Of a stretch of DNA of 64,000 nt, positions 41,581-49,693 are shown one piece after another. The position numbers were made by a program, and so were the translations under genes. The notes beneath the pieces are model-generated. The model was not told where the DNA came from. It did no database searches and saw nothing but the letters and a program-made list of their open reading frames with translations. Source of the stretch: Saccharopolyspora shandongensis (GTDB lineage Bacteria; Actinomycetota; Actinomycetes; Mycobacteriales; Pseudonocardiaceae). How positions within the stretch are numbered: position 1 is the stretch's first letter; every line of letters starts with the position of its first letter. Location of the stretch: the NCBI RefSeq assembly GCF_900106995.1, contig NZ_FNOK01000001.1, positions 62,001-126,000 of the forward strand. The letters are read 5' to 3'.

Positions 41581-43044
41581 ATGCGCGCACCGGAGCTGAT
41601 GCTGGGGATCGACGTCGGGACGACGGCCGTCAAGGTCGCCGCCTTCGGCCTGGACGGGACACCGGTCGCCGCGCACACCGCGGGTTACCCGATCGCCCGG
41701 CCGCGGCCGGGCTGGGCCGAGCAGGACCCGCTCGACTGGTGGCGCGGTTGCGAGGCGGGCATCCGCGCCGTCCTCGCCGGGTTCCCGGCGGGCGCGGTGC
41801 GGTCCGTCGGCGTCGTCAGCCAGGTGAACACCCACGTCTTCGCCGACGAGCAGCTGCGACCGCTGGCGCCGGCGATCATCTGGCAGGACCAGCGCTGCGC
41901 CGAGATCGCCCGCGAGCTCGACGCGCGGTTCACGCCGGCGGAGAAGACCCGGATCTGGGGCGGGCCGATCGTGCTCGACGCGTCGTTCGTCGGGGCCCGC
42001 GCGGAGTGGTTCGCGCGCGCCGAACCGGCGAAGTGGGCCCGCACGCGGTGGGTGCTCAGCCCCAAGGACTTCGTGATCGCGAAGCTCACCGGGCGGCTGG
42101 CGACCGACCAGCTCTCCGGGGTCCGCGTGGCCGGCTCCGCCGGATACCTCCCGGAAGCCGTGGGGGTCGTCGACGGGCTCGCCGAGAAGCTGCCGGAAAT
42201 CCTCGAACCCGAGGCCCCGGTCGGTCGCGCGACCCATCCCGCGCTGGGCGCGGACGAGGTCGCGGTCGCCACGATGGACGCGTTCAGCGCCGTCTTCGGC
42301 AGCCGCACGACCGAGGCCGGGCGCGGCATGGTGCTGTGCGGGACGTCGCTGGTGGTCGCCGGCGCGTCGCACGAGTCGGTGCCGGTCGGGGAAGTCGTCA
42401 CGTTCCCGCCGCGGAACGGGCTTTTCGTGCACGCGGGGCCGACGCAGGCCGCGGGCGACGCGCTGCGCTGGTGGGGCGAGGTCGCGGGCCTGAGCATCGA
42501 GGAGGTGCTCGCCGCCGCGGCGACCGGAACCCCGGGAGTGGTCTTCACACCGCACCTGATGGGCGAACGCGCCCCGCTGTGGGATTCCGACGTGCGCGGC
42601 AGCTTCTTCGGGCTGAGCTCGGCGACCTCGACGGCCGACATGTCCATCGCGGTCCTGCAGGGCGTGGCGATGTCCGGCAGGCACGTGCTCGACGCGGTGG
42701 AGCGGGCCTGCGGAAACCAGCTGTCGTCCCTGACCTTCTCCGGCGGCGGCGCGCGAAGCGACCTGTGGACGCAGATCCACGCGGACGTCCTCCAGCGGCC
42801 CGTCGAGCGGCTGCGGGTGCACGACAGCGCCGTGCTCGGCGCGGCCCTGCTGGGCGCCGTCGGCGCGGGCCTCTTCCCGGACATCGAGACCGCGGCCGCC
42901 GAAACCGTCGCGGTGGACCGCGTCTTCGACCCCGCACCCGGCGCCGACCGCCTCGCTCCCCTGTACGAGGCGTACCGCGGCTCGCACGCGGCCCTGCGCG
43001 ATCTCCACGGTCGCCTGGCGGAATGGCGAGCCGCGAACGCCTGA
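41581..43044 (+). CDS. FGGY-family carbohydrate kinase (xylulokinase-like)
   Basis: A 487-residue FGGY kinase: LGIDVGTTAVKVAAFGLDG with the first phosphate loop at the N-terminus, PGWAEQDPLDWW, IIWQDQRCAEIA with the catalytic Asp region, and SFSGGGARSDLWTQ-like LTFSGGGARSDLW in the second half. It phosphorylates a sugar or polyol; xylulokinase is the closest general type. No sugar transporter or isomerase is next to it. ATG 41581 is chosen; ATG 41599 directly before the phosphate loop is possible. Confidence 0.85.
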   Translation: MRAPELMLGIDVGTTAVKVAAFGLDGTPVAAHTAGYPIARPRPGWAEQDPLDWWRGCEAGIRAVLAGFPAGAVRSVGVVSQVNTHVFADEQLRPLAPAIIWQDQRCAEIARELDARFTPAEKTRIWGGPIVLDASFVGARAEWFARAEPAKWARTRWVLSPKDFVIAKLTGRLATDQLSGVRVAGSAGYLPEAVGVVDGLAEKLPEILEPEAPVGRATHPALGADEVAVATMDAFSAVFGSRTTEAGRGMVLCGTSLVVAGASHESVPVGEVVTFPPRNGLFVHAGPTQAAGDALRWWGEVAGLSIEEVLAAAATGTPGVVFTPHLMGERAPLWDSDVRGSFFGLSSATSTADMSIAVLQGVAMSGRHVLDAVERACGNQLSSLTFSGGGARSDLWTQIHADVLQRPVERLRVHDSAVLGAALLGAVGAGLFPDIETAAAETVAVDRVFDPAPGADRLAPLYEAYRGSHAALRDLHGRLAEWRAANA

Positions 43045-43124
43045 GGACCGGGCCTGTCACAACTCGGGGCGCTCCCACGTCCCATCGGCGAAAGCACCTT
43101 TCCCCGACCGAGCAGGGAGCGAAC

Positions 43125-43475
43125 ATGATCGAACCGTGGTGGCCGCTGGCCGTGCTGGCCGTCGTCCAGTTCGGCGATGCACTCCTGTGCATCAAGCCCG
43201 TCGACTTCGTCCGCCAGTGCCTCATCGACGTCGGCTTCCCCGAGCGGTTCTGGTGGCTGCTCCCGACGCTGAAGGTCGCGGCCACCGCGGGGCTGGTCAT
43301 CGGCATCTGGTTCCGCCCGCTGGCGATCCTGACCTGCGCGGCCCTGGTGCTGTACTTCCTGATCGCGTTCTCCTCGCACGTCCGCGCGAAGGACCTCGGC
43401 CGGAACCTGTTCCTCAACTGCACCGGCATGCTCGTCGCCTGCGGCGCGGCCCTGGTCTTCAGCATCGTCGCCTGA
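43125..43475 (+). CDS. DoxX-like small membrane protein
   Basis: A 116-residue protein with four predicted membrane helices and the DoxX-like pattern: WPLAVLAVVQFGDALLCI, then FWWLLPTLKVAATAGLVIG, LAILTCAALVLYFLIAFSSH and a final helix. Proteins of this family sit in the membrane and are linked to redox stress or small-molecule oxidation, though most have no known task. ATG 43125 has AGGGAGCG upstream. It stands 80 bases after the sugar kinase and may be cotranscribed. Confidence 0.75.
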   Translation: MIEPWWPLAVLAVVQFGDALLCIKPVDFVRQCLIDVGFPERFWWLLPTLKVAATAGLVIGIWFRPLAILTCAALVLYFLIAFSSHVRAKDLGRNLFLNCTGMLVACGAALVFSIVA

Positions 43476-43570
43476 CCACACCCGGGGGAGCCGGCGCGGA
43501 TCGACCGCCGATCCGCGCCGGCGCGGAGTTGCGCGGCACTGGAAAAGTGTTGCCGCACAACCAGGTCGTG

Positions 43571-44020
43571 TCAGGACCGTCGCAGTGCGTTCGCATCCTC
43601 GAAGGTGAGCGCCTGGTAGATCGCGGAGAGGAGCTTGAACGCCTCGTCGTAGCCGGTGCTTCCGCCGCGCTCGTCGTCGCGCTCGTCGTCGCGATCGTCG
43701 TCGCGATCGGTGGACGGGCGGACAGACGTGGCCACGGACGCGATGATGCTGTTGCACAGCGTCGCGAGCCTCCGGTGCTGCTCCTCCGGAGCGAGGGCAG
43801 CGAGCGCGCCGAAGAGCGCCTTGGTCGCCTCCCCGGGACTGAGGCCACTCTCGTGTTCGGAGAACCGGATGTTGAACAGCGGAATATCCCGGAGCTTCGC
43901 CGGGTCCGGCTCCACCCGGAGCTGGCCGACCAGACCCGTGAGCGTGATGCTCCCGCCCTCCACCGTCTCCCCCACGCTCGTTCGCAGAGCTTCCTCCAGA
44001 TTCGGAAGCTTGGGCGCCAT
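43571..44020 (-). CDS. Hypothetical protein with charged Asp/Arg repeat
   Basis: A 149-residue protein of no recognised family. The start MAPKLPNLEEALRTSVGETV is followed by a beta-like segment (GSITLTGLVGQLRVEPDP) and a helical region. Near residue 105 there is a simple repeat, DRDDDRDDERDDE, encoded by a GTCGTCGCG-type DNA repeat at 43672-43705, and then a helical end FKLLSAIYQALTFEDANAL. ATG 44020 has GAGGAGC upstream. The repeat may vary in length between strains. Confidence 0.6.
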   Translation of the reverse strand: MAPKLPNLEEALRTSVGETVEGGSITLTGLVGQLRVEPDPAKLRDIPLFNIRFSEHESGLSPGEATKALFGALAALAPEEQHRRLATLCNSIIASVATSVRPSTDRDDDRDDERDDERGGSTGYDEAFKLLSAIYQALTFEDANALRRS

Positions 44021-44154
44021 CTCTTGCTCCTCGGTAACGACTTTCACGGTTCGGGTGCGCGCACCCGAACCGACCGTACGAACGGGGCATCGCCCACGCA
44101 GGCCGAACGCGGACGCATTCCCCCCTCCGCAAGCGAAGATCACCGGCACGTTTG

Positions 44155-45291
44155 ATGATCAGCACCGCGGGCCAACCACGGGAGGTGGACGGTTCGGGGC
44201 GGGGCGGTGTCGCGGCGTCGGTCCCGCGCGGCCTGCGCGTCGCCGCCGCCGCGGGATGGCGGCTGCTGGTGCTGGTGGCCGTCGGCTGGGTGCTGTGGCA
44301 GGTGTTCAGCCTGCTCTACGGCGAAGTCATGTCGGTGGCGGTGGCGGCGCTGCTCGCCGCGTTGATGTCGCCTGCGGTGCGCTGGTTGATCCGCAGAGGG
44401 CTGAACCGCACGCTCGCGACGACCGCGGTGCTCGTCGGCGGGCTCGCCGCGCTCGGCGCCGTGCTGGCCGTGGTGATCAACACGCTGGTCGCGGGGCTGG
44501 CCGGGCTGAGCGAGCAGCTGGTCGCCAGCTTCGAGCAGATCCACACGTGGCTGATCCGAGGCCCGCTGAGCCTGAGCCAGCAGGAGCTCAACCAGGTCTT
44601 CCAACAGCTTTCGGAGGCACTGCGGATCGACCGCGGCGGCCTGCCGACGACCGCGCTGGCGACCACCGGCACCCTGCTGCGGTTCCTCGCCGGCGTGCTG
44701 CTCGGCCTGTTCACCCTGTTCTTCTTCCTCCGCGACGGCGACTCGATCTGGCGGTTCCTGGTGCGGGTCACGACTCCGCGCGCGATCCGGTTCCGGGTGC
44801 GCACCGCGGGCGAGGACGGGTTCACCACGCTCGTCGCCTACGTCCGCGCGACCGCGGCGGTGGCGTTCATCGATGCCGCCCTGATCGGCATCGGTGCCAC
44901 GGTGCTGGGTGTGCCGCTGCCGTTCGTGCTGGCCGTGCTGATCTTCCTCGGTGCCTTCGTGCCCTACATCGGCGCGGTCGTCACCGGCGGCCTGGCGGTG
45001 CTGGTCGCGCTGGCCGCCAACGGCGTGATCACCGCGCTGATCCTGCTCGCCGTGGTCGTCTGCGTGATGCAGCTGGAAGGGCACGTGCTGCAGCCGCTGC
45101 TGCTCGGGCACGCCGTGCGGCTGCACCCGCTGGCCGTGGTGCTCAGCGTGACCGCCGGCTTCACCCTCGCCGGCGTCGGCGGCGCGGTCCTGGCGGTGCC
45201 GCTGGTCGCCACGGCGAACACCGTCGTCCGCACCCTGCACGAGCAGGCCACGCCCCCGGAACGCGGCGGCAACGGCCACCACCAGCCGTGA
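44155..45291 (+). CDS. PerM/AI-2E-family membrane protein
   Basis: A 378-residue membrane protein with about eight helices. It has the layout of the AI-2E exporter superfamily: two early helices around LLVLVAVGWVLWQVFSLLYG, a soluble middle segment (residues 115-160), GVLLGLFTLFFFLRDGD, then AYVRATAAVAFIDAALIGIG and the conserved FLGAFVPYIGAVVTG. Members are exporters or sodium-proton antiporters; export of autoinducer-2 applies to only a few. ATG 44155 is used; a TTG directly before it is possible. The following two genes also encode envelope proteins. Confidence 0.85.
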   Translation: MISTAGQPREVDGSGRGGVAASVPRGLRVAAAAGWRLLVLVAVGWVLWQVFSLLYGEVMSVAVAALLAALMSPAVRWLIRRGLNRTLATTAVLVGGLAALGAVLAVVINTLVAGLAGLSEQLVASFEQIHTWLIRGPLSLSQQELNQVFQQLSEALRIDRGGLPTTALATTGTLLRFLAGVLLGLFTLFFFLRDGDSIWRFLVRVTTPRAIRFRVRTAGEDGFTTLVAYVRATAAVAFIDAALIGIGATVLGVPLPFVLAVLIFLGAFVPYIGAVVTGGLAVLVALAANGVITALILLAVVVCVMQLEGHVLQPLLLGHAVRLHPLAVVLSVTAGFTLAGVGGAVLAVPLVATANTVVRTLHEQATPPERGGNGHHQP

Positions 45292-45363
45292 CGCAGGAAT
45301 GACCACCGCGCGGAACGGGTATTGCCGGTGCACGCCCGAAGTTGTGTGGAGGGACGCCGAACG

Positions 45364-45777
45364 ATGCATACCGAACCCGTGCACGCGCCGGACCTGTCGC
45401 AACGATCCACCGCGCAGCTCGTCCGCGACGTCGGCGAGCAGCTCTCGCGCCTGGTCCGCACCGAGGTGCGGCTGGCGCAGATCGAGCTGCGCAGCAAGGG
45501 AAAGCAGGCAGGCGTGGGGGCGGCGCTGATCAGCGCCGGAGGCGTGCTGGGGCTGCTCGGCGGCGCCATGCTCATCGCGACCGCGGTGCTCGCGCTGAAC
45601 ATCGTGCTCCCGGCCTGGCTCGCCGCCCTCATCGTGGCGGTCGCGCTGCTGGCGGTCGCGGGTGTCGCGGCGCTGGTGGGTCGATCACGGCTGAAGCGCT
45701 CTTCGGCCGCGCTGCCGGAATCCCTGGAGTCGATCAAGCAGGACTACCGCGAGCTGGGCAAGGCGCTCAAGCGATGA
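45364..45777 (+). CDS. Phage-holin-like superfamily III (Holin_X) protein
   Basis: A 137-residue protein with an N-terminal amphipathic helix (STAQLVRDVGEQLSRLVRTE), two membrane helices (residues 65-115), and a C-terminal helical tail with KQDYRELGKAL. It matches the Holin_X/DUF1469 family of actinobacterial membrane proteins. Despite the name, these are chromosomal genes normally found with DUF3618 genes, as here. Function unknown; envelope stress is often suggested. GGAGGG precedes ATG 45364. Confidence 0.82.
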   Translation: MHTEPVHAPDLSQRSTAQLVRDVGEQLSRLVRTEVRLAQIELRSKGKQAGVGAALISAGGVLGLLGGAMLIATAVLALNIVLPAWLAALIVAVALLAVAGVAALVGRSRLKRSSAALPESLESIKQDYRELGKALKR

Positions 45778-46052
45778 CCGGACGTCGCGAGGAGGAAAGG
45801 GAGCGCGCCGGGCTCCGGGCCGAGCACGACCTGACCCTCCACGAACTGGGCAACACCCTCGACGAGCTCGTGCACCGCGCGGACATCCGCGGCCGGTCGA
45901 GGCGGGCCCTGCACGATGCCGTCGCACGCACGGGCGACCGCGCGGCTCGACTGGCGCGCGGAACCGCGAAGCCCTTGCTGGCGCTCGCACTCGTCGCCGG
46001 GGGCGTGATCGCCTACGCGATGACCAGGATGCTCCGCAGGTCGGGGCGGTAG
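45774..46052 (+). CDS. DUF3618 domain protein
   Basis: A 92-residue protein: LRAEHDLTLHELGNTLDELVHRADI is the typical DUF3618 helix, followed by SRRALHDAVARTGDRAARLA and a single membrane helix (LLALALVAGGVIAYAM) near the C-terminus. It overlaps the Holin_X gene as ATGA; this pairing is regular in actinomycetes and suggests a complex at the membrane. Confidence 0.8.
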   Translation: MTGRREEERERAGLRAEHDLTLHELGNTLDELVHRADIRGRSRRALHDAVARTGDRAARLARGTAKPLLALALVAGGVIAYAMTRMLRRSGR

Positions 46053-46059
46053 TGCCGGG

Positions 46060-46245
46060 TCAGATCCGGACGACGTCGGCGGAGACGAGGCCGGTCGTCC
46101 CGAGCTGCCGCCGCGGCCGCCGGGTCCCCCACGGGCCGCGGATCGCGATTCGGTCGCTCGGCACCGGGCAGGCGCGGCGGCCTTCGACCGGCCGGTGAAG
46201 CACGACGTCGTTGTCGGACGTGGCGTGACTGGGCACAATCCTCAC
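46060..46245 (-). CDS. Small hypothetical protein
   Basis: A GTG at 46245 opens a 61-residue frame: MRIVPSHATSDNDVVLHRPV, then DRIAIRGPWGTRRPRRQ. Almost all third positions are G or C, which supports translation, but the ribosome-binding site is weak and the family is unknown. Very basic and short. It converges on DUF3618 and lies in the 361-base space before the dgoD start. Confidence 0.4.
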   Translation of the reverse strand: MRIVPSHATSDNDVVLHRPVEGRRACPVPSDRIAIRGPWGTRRPRRQLGTTGLVSADVVRI

Positions 46246-46413
46246 CCCGAGAATGGTGGTTTCGGCTCAAGAACGCAGCGGTCGGACAAGCGCTGCTTTA
46301 ACCATTGTGCAACATGAGGTCGTTGTGGTAACGCCCGGCCCGCACACCCGACGCCATCAGGTGTTATGGACACGGAGAGCGACCGCGCGCAGCGGTTGCC
46401 GGAAGGCGGTTCG

Positions 46414-47559
46414 ATGAAGATCGTTTCGTTGGAGACCTTTTCGGTCGCGCCCCGCTGGCTGTTCCTGGCCGTGCACACCGACGAGGGCATCACCGGCTGG
46501 GGCGAGCCGGTCGTGGAGGGCCGCTCCGCGACGGTCGCCACCGCCGTCGAGGAGCTCTCCGACCACCTCATCGGCCAGGACCCGTTCCGCATCGAGGACC
46601 ACTGGCAGGTCATGACCAAAGGCGGCTTCTACCGGGGCGGGCCCATCCTGTCCAGCGCGGTGGCCGGCATCGACCAGGCGCTGTGGGACATCAAGGGCAA
46701 GGCGCTCGGCGCGCCCGTCCACGAGCTGCTCGGCGGCGCGGTGCGCGACCGCGTCCGCACCTACTCGTGGATCGCCGGCGACGAGCCGGACCGGGTCGCC
46801 GACCACGCCCGGGAACGCATGCAGGAGGGCTTCGACGCGGTCAAGATGAACGGCACCGGCAGGGTGCGCGCGCTGGAGTCCAAGGCCGAGCTCGATCTCC
46901 TGGTGGGTCGCGTCGCCGCGGTGCGGGAGGCCATCGGCGACCGCGCCGACATCGCCATCGACTTCCACGGCCGGGTCTCCCCCGCGCTCGCCCGCGAGGC
47001 CTGCCGCCTGCTGGAACCACTGCACCCGCTGTTCGTGGAAGAACCGATCGTGCCGGAGCTGACCGCCGACTTCGGGCGGATCTGCGCGTCCACCACCGTG
47101 CCGATCGCCACCGGGGAGCGGCTGTACTCGCGGTGGGACTTCCGCGACGTGCTCGGCTCGGGGATCGCGGTCGCGCAGCCGGACCTGTCGCACGCGGGCG
47201 GGATCTCCGAGGTCCGCCGGATCGCGGCGATGGCGGAGGCGCACGGCGTGTCCCTGGCCCCGCACTGCCCGCTGGGGCCGATCGCGTTCGCGGCGTCGCT
47301 GCAGATCGACTTCGCCTGCCCGAACGCGCTGATCCAGGAGACCAGCCTCGGCATCCACTACAACACCGGCTCGGACCTGCTGGACTACCTCGTCGACGCG
47401 AGCGTCTTCGACTTCCACGACAGCCACGTCGACCGGCTCACCGGACCGGGCCTGGGCATCGAGGTCGACGAGGCGGCGGTGCGCCGGGCCGCGGAGATCG
47501 GCCAGCGTTGGCGAAACCCGTTGTGGCGCAACGAAGACGGCTCCTTCGCGGAGTGGTGA
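46414..47559 (+). CDS. dgoD: D-galactonate dehydratase
   Basis: A 381-residue enolase-superfamily protein that follows the E. coli enzyme along its whole length: FRIEDHWQVM.KGGFYRGGPIL, AGIDQALWDIKGK, DFHGRVS and EEP metal ligands, GERLYSRWDF, QPDLSHAGGI, then HCPLGPIAFAA and the final WRNPLWRNEDGS. It dehydrates D-galactonate to 2-keto-3-deoxy-D-galactonate. No kinase, aldolase or transporter for that pathway is adjacent, so the rest must be elsewhere. The start ATG 46414 follows GGAAGG. An upstream ATG (46366) is less convincing. Confidence 0.93.
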   Translation: MKIVSLETFSVAPRWLFLAVHTDEGITGWGEPVVEGRSATVATAVEELSDHLIGQDPFRIEDHWQVMTKGGFYRGGPILSSAVAGIDQALWDIKGKALGAPVHELLGGAVRDRVRTYSWIAGDEPDRVADHARERMQEGFDAVKMNGTGRVRALESKAELDLLVGRVAAVREAIGDRADIAIDFHGRVSPALAREACRLLEPLHPLFVEEPIVPELTADFGRICASTTVPIATGERLYSRWDFRDVLGSGIAVAQPDLSHAGGISEVRRIAAMAEAHGVSLAPHCPLGPIAFAASLQIDFACPNALIQETSLGIHYNTGSDLLDYLVDASVFDFHDSHVDRLTGPGLGIEVDEAAVRRAAEIGQRWRNPLWRNEDGSFAEW

Positions 47560-47837
47560 TCGACCAGCATCTCGAGTTTTCGCTTGCCGCGAAGGACAAG
47601 AGCCGAATCCTCCTCAGTGGACTGGACAACTCGCGCGGACTGGCGCGCGATGCCCCGACCGCGATCTCTTCAGCGTCTGGGGGACCCTGCACGCAGCCCG
47701 AACGGGGCACGATCGAACACAGCCCGAAGCACGGCGGCCGGGGGTGACACACATTCGGGGCGCAGGCCCTGCTGGATTCCGATGGGCAAGGCAAGTTCCC
47801 AGTCGCACCACCCCTTTCTAGTAGTAGGAGATGAGAA

Positions 47838-48068
47838 ATGCGCACGACTGCCAAGCTCGTCCTCGCCGCCGCCGCGTCCACCGGCCTCATGCTGGGTGCC
47901 CAGGGCCTCGCCAGCGCCGACGAATCCCCCTTCGGGCAGCCCCAGCAGGAGCAGCAGCAGCCTCAGCAGGAGGAGCAGCAGCCTCAGGACGAGCAGCAGC
48001 CTCAGCAGGAGTCCAGCCCCTCGGAGTGGGCTCTCTCGGGCGGCTGGGCCAACATGATGGGTCAGTGA
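47838..48068 (+). CDS. Secreted Gln/Glu/Pro-rich peptide
   Basis: A 76-residue protein. Residues 1-28 form a Sec signal peptide (basic start, hydrophobic LVLAAAASTGLMLGAQGLA, cleavage after ASA). The mature part is a low-complexity block of QPQQE-type repeats (residues 34-60), followed by SEWALSGGWANMMGQ, which looks like a short conserved anchor. AGGAGATG precedes ATG 47838. Function unknown. Such secreted small proteins are frequent in actinomycetes. The 278 bases before it hold no gene. Confidence 0.75.
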   Translation: MRTTAKLVLAAAASTGLMLGAQGLASADESPFGQPQQEQQQPQQEEQQPQDEQQPQQESSPSEWALSGGWANMMGQ

Positions 48069-48101
48069 CCTCGGCGTGATCACGACCTGATCGCACCGGA
48101 A

Positions 48102-48142
48102 AGCCTTCGAGGGGCGCCGCGCACCGGCGCCCCTCGAAGGCT
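48102..48142. terminator. 18-bp bidirectional hairpin
   Basis: AGCCTTCGAGGGGCGCCG and its perfect complement, with a 5-base loop, lie between the convergent secreted-peptide and AcoR-like genes. It probably ends transcription from both sides. Confidence 0.8.
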
Positions 48143-48154
48143 GTCACGGGGAAG

Positions 48155-49369
48155 TCAGCGGACCGCGGTCACGTCCAGGTCGGCCAGGAAGCGGTACGGC
48201 CGGTGGTCCAGCAGATCACCGAACCGCTTGCGCAACCGGGACATCTCCGCGCGCACCGTGATCGTCCGGGTCCGGTCCCCGAACAGCTGCTCGGCGAGCT
48301 CGGCGGCGGTCCGCCCCGCCCGGTTCTCGGCCAGGTCGAGCAGGATCTCCGCGTGGCGCCCGCTGAGCCGATACGTCCAGTTCCCGGACGTCCGGTGCAC
48401 GGTCAGGGCGGGGCGACCCGACCGCCGCACGTCGACCACCACGCGGGCCGCCGACGGCGCGTCCGGCGCGCAGGGGCGCAGCAGGATCCCCTCCGGCAGC
48501 GGTTCGAGCGAGCAGGCGCCGAACGCCGGCAGCCACGCCTCCTGCGAATCCAGCCGATCCGGCAGCGCGATGCGGTCCATCGGCGGCAGGCCGGTCGAGG
48601 CGGCCACCCAGCCGTTCGGGTCGACCACCAGGGCCTGCCCGTCGATCTTCGCCAGCAGCGGCGCGGCCACGGCGCGCAGCCGGTCCAGGCGGGTGCGGTG
48701 CGCATCGCGCAACTTCGCCTCCGCCAGCCCGGCCACCGCCCGGACCAGCGCGAGAGTGCTGGGATGCATGGTGCCGGCCGGCCCGCTGACGTCCACCGCG
48801 CCGAGCAGAAGCCCGTCGCGCGGGTCGCGGATCGGCGCGGCCGCGCAGGTCCACGCGTGGTGGCTGCGCACGTAGTGCTCGGCCGACTGGACCTGCACCG
48901 GTACGCCCTCGACCAGCGCCGTGCCGATGGCGTTCGTGCCCACCGTGTTCTCCAGCCAGCACGCGCCCTCGACGAACCCGAGGCGGTCGGCCTGGCGGAA
49001 CACCCCCGGGTGCCCGTCCCGCCACAGGACTCGTCCCTCGACGTCGACGATGACCACGATGTGCCCGCCGCTCTCGGCCGCCGGTACCAGGCCACCGCGC
49101 AGCACCAGCAGCGCGTCATCGGTGATGCCGCAGGTGACGCGGCGGCGCTCAACCTCACCGGCGGACACCGGTCGGCTCTCCGCGCCGTGGTCCGGGTTGA
49201 CGCCCTGGCTCCGCGCGCGGTGCCAGGACTCGACGATCAGCTGCCGCGGCGAAACAGCCGGGCGGCAACCGCTCACCACGGCGTCGTGCGCGCGGGCGAC
49301 CACGCGGGCGTACTGCCGCGGGTCCGTCGCCACGGGGAGCGCGGTCTCGTCGAGGCGATGGGTCCGCAT
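48155..49369 (-). CDS. GAF-domain AcoR-like transcriptional regulator without AAA+ domain
   Basis: A 404-residue regulator. The N-terminal region (residues 40-60) has LIVESWHRARSQGVNPDHG, the typical start of AcoR, followed by a GAF domain (ACWLENTVGTNAIGTALVEG, APIRDPRDGLLLGAVDVSGP). The sigma-54 AAA+ module of proteobacterial AcoR is absent; instead there is a linker and a C-terminal winged-helix region (TAAELAEQLFGDRTRTITVR, AEMSRLRKRFG). It is divergent from the E1/E2/E3 operon and should activate it in response to the substrate. ATG 49369 is the start. Confidence 0.85.
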   Translation of the reverse strand: MRTHRLDETALPVATDPRQYARVVARAHDAVVSGCRPAVSPRQLIVESWHRARSQGVNPDHGAESRPVSAGEVERRRVTCGITDDALLVLRGGLVPAAESGGHIVVIVDVEGRVLWRDGHPGVFRQADRLGFVEGACWLENTVGTNAIGTALVEGVPVQVQSAEHYVRSHHAWTCAAAPIRDPRDGLLLGAVDVSGPAGTMHPSTLALVRAVAGLAEAKLRDAHRTRLDRLRAVAAPLLAKIDGQALVVDPNGWVAASTGLPPMDRIALPDRLDSQEAWLPAFGACSLEPLPEGILLRPCAPDAPSAARVVVDVRRSGRPALTVHRTSGNWTYRLSGRHAEILLDLAENRAGRTAAELAEQLFGDRTRTITVRAEMSRLRKRFGDLLDHRPYRFLADLDVTAVR

Positions 49370-49576
49370 GTCAACTCCTGTCGCTCCCGCAACAACGCGG
49401 TGTCTCCCGCATCACGTCGCCATAGGAGACGACCGAGCCGGGCGGATGCGCAAGAGTTGCACAGGGTTGCATCCCGCGTCGAGGCCTTCGAGTCTCCGCG
49501 CAACCGAAACGATCTCGGATCCACAGAGGACTACTGACTTCACGAGAAGATCGTTGCCACTGGGCGGCATCCCACA

Positions 49577-49590
49577 TGCAACCTGTTGCA
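49577..49590. promoter_or_regulatory. TGCAACCTGTTGCA inverted repeat, activator site candidate
   Basis: Perfect inverted repeat TGCAAC/GTTGCA, with two more GTTGCA copies at 49456-49461 and 49466-49471. All lie in the 324-base region between the AcoR-like regulator and the E1alpha gene. The remainder of that region has no gene. Confidence 0.55.
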
Positions 49591-49693
49591 ACGCTGGTCC
49601 GCGCTTCCGAGATCCGCTTACGTTTGCCGACCAAGAGCCACGGCGGGTCTGCACATCGCCAGGTCGCCGGACCGCACGCGGAAGAGGAGCGAG

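Noticed and set aside
45364..46052. Holin-like gene as a sign of a prophage
   Set aside because: The Holin_X/DUF3618 pair is a usual chromosomal feature in actinomycetes and no phage gene is near.
41581..47559. FGGY kinase and dgoD as parts of one D-galactonate operon
   Set aside because: They are separated by seven or so unrelated genes on both strands, and the kinase resembles xylulokinase rather than the 2-keto-3-deoxygalactonate kinase.
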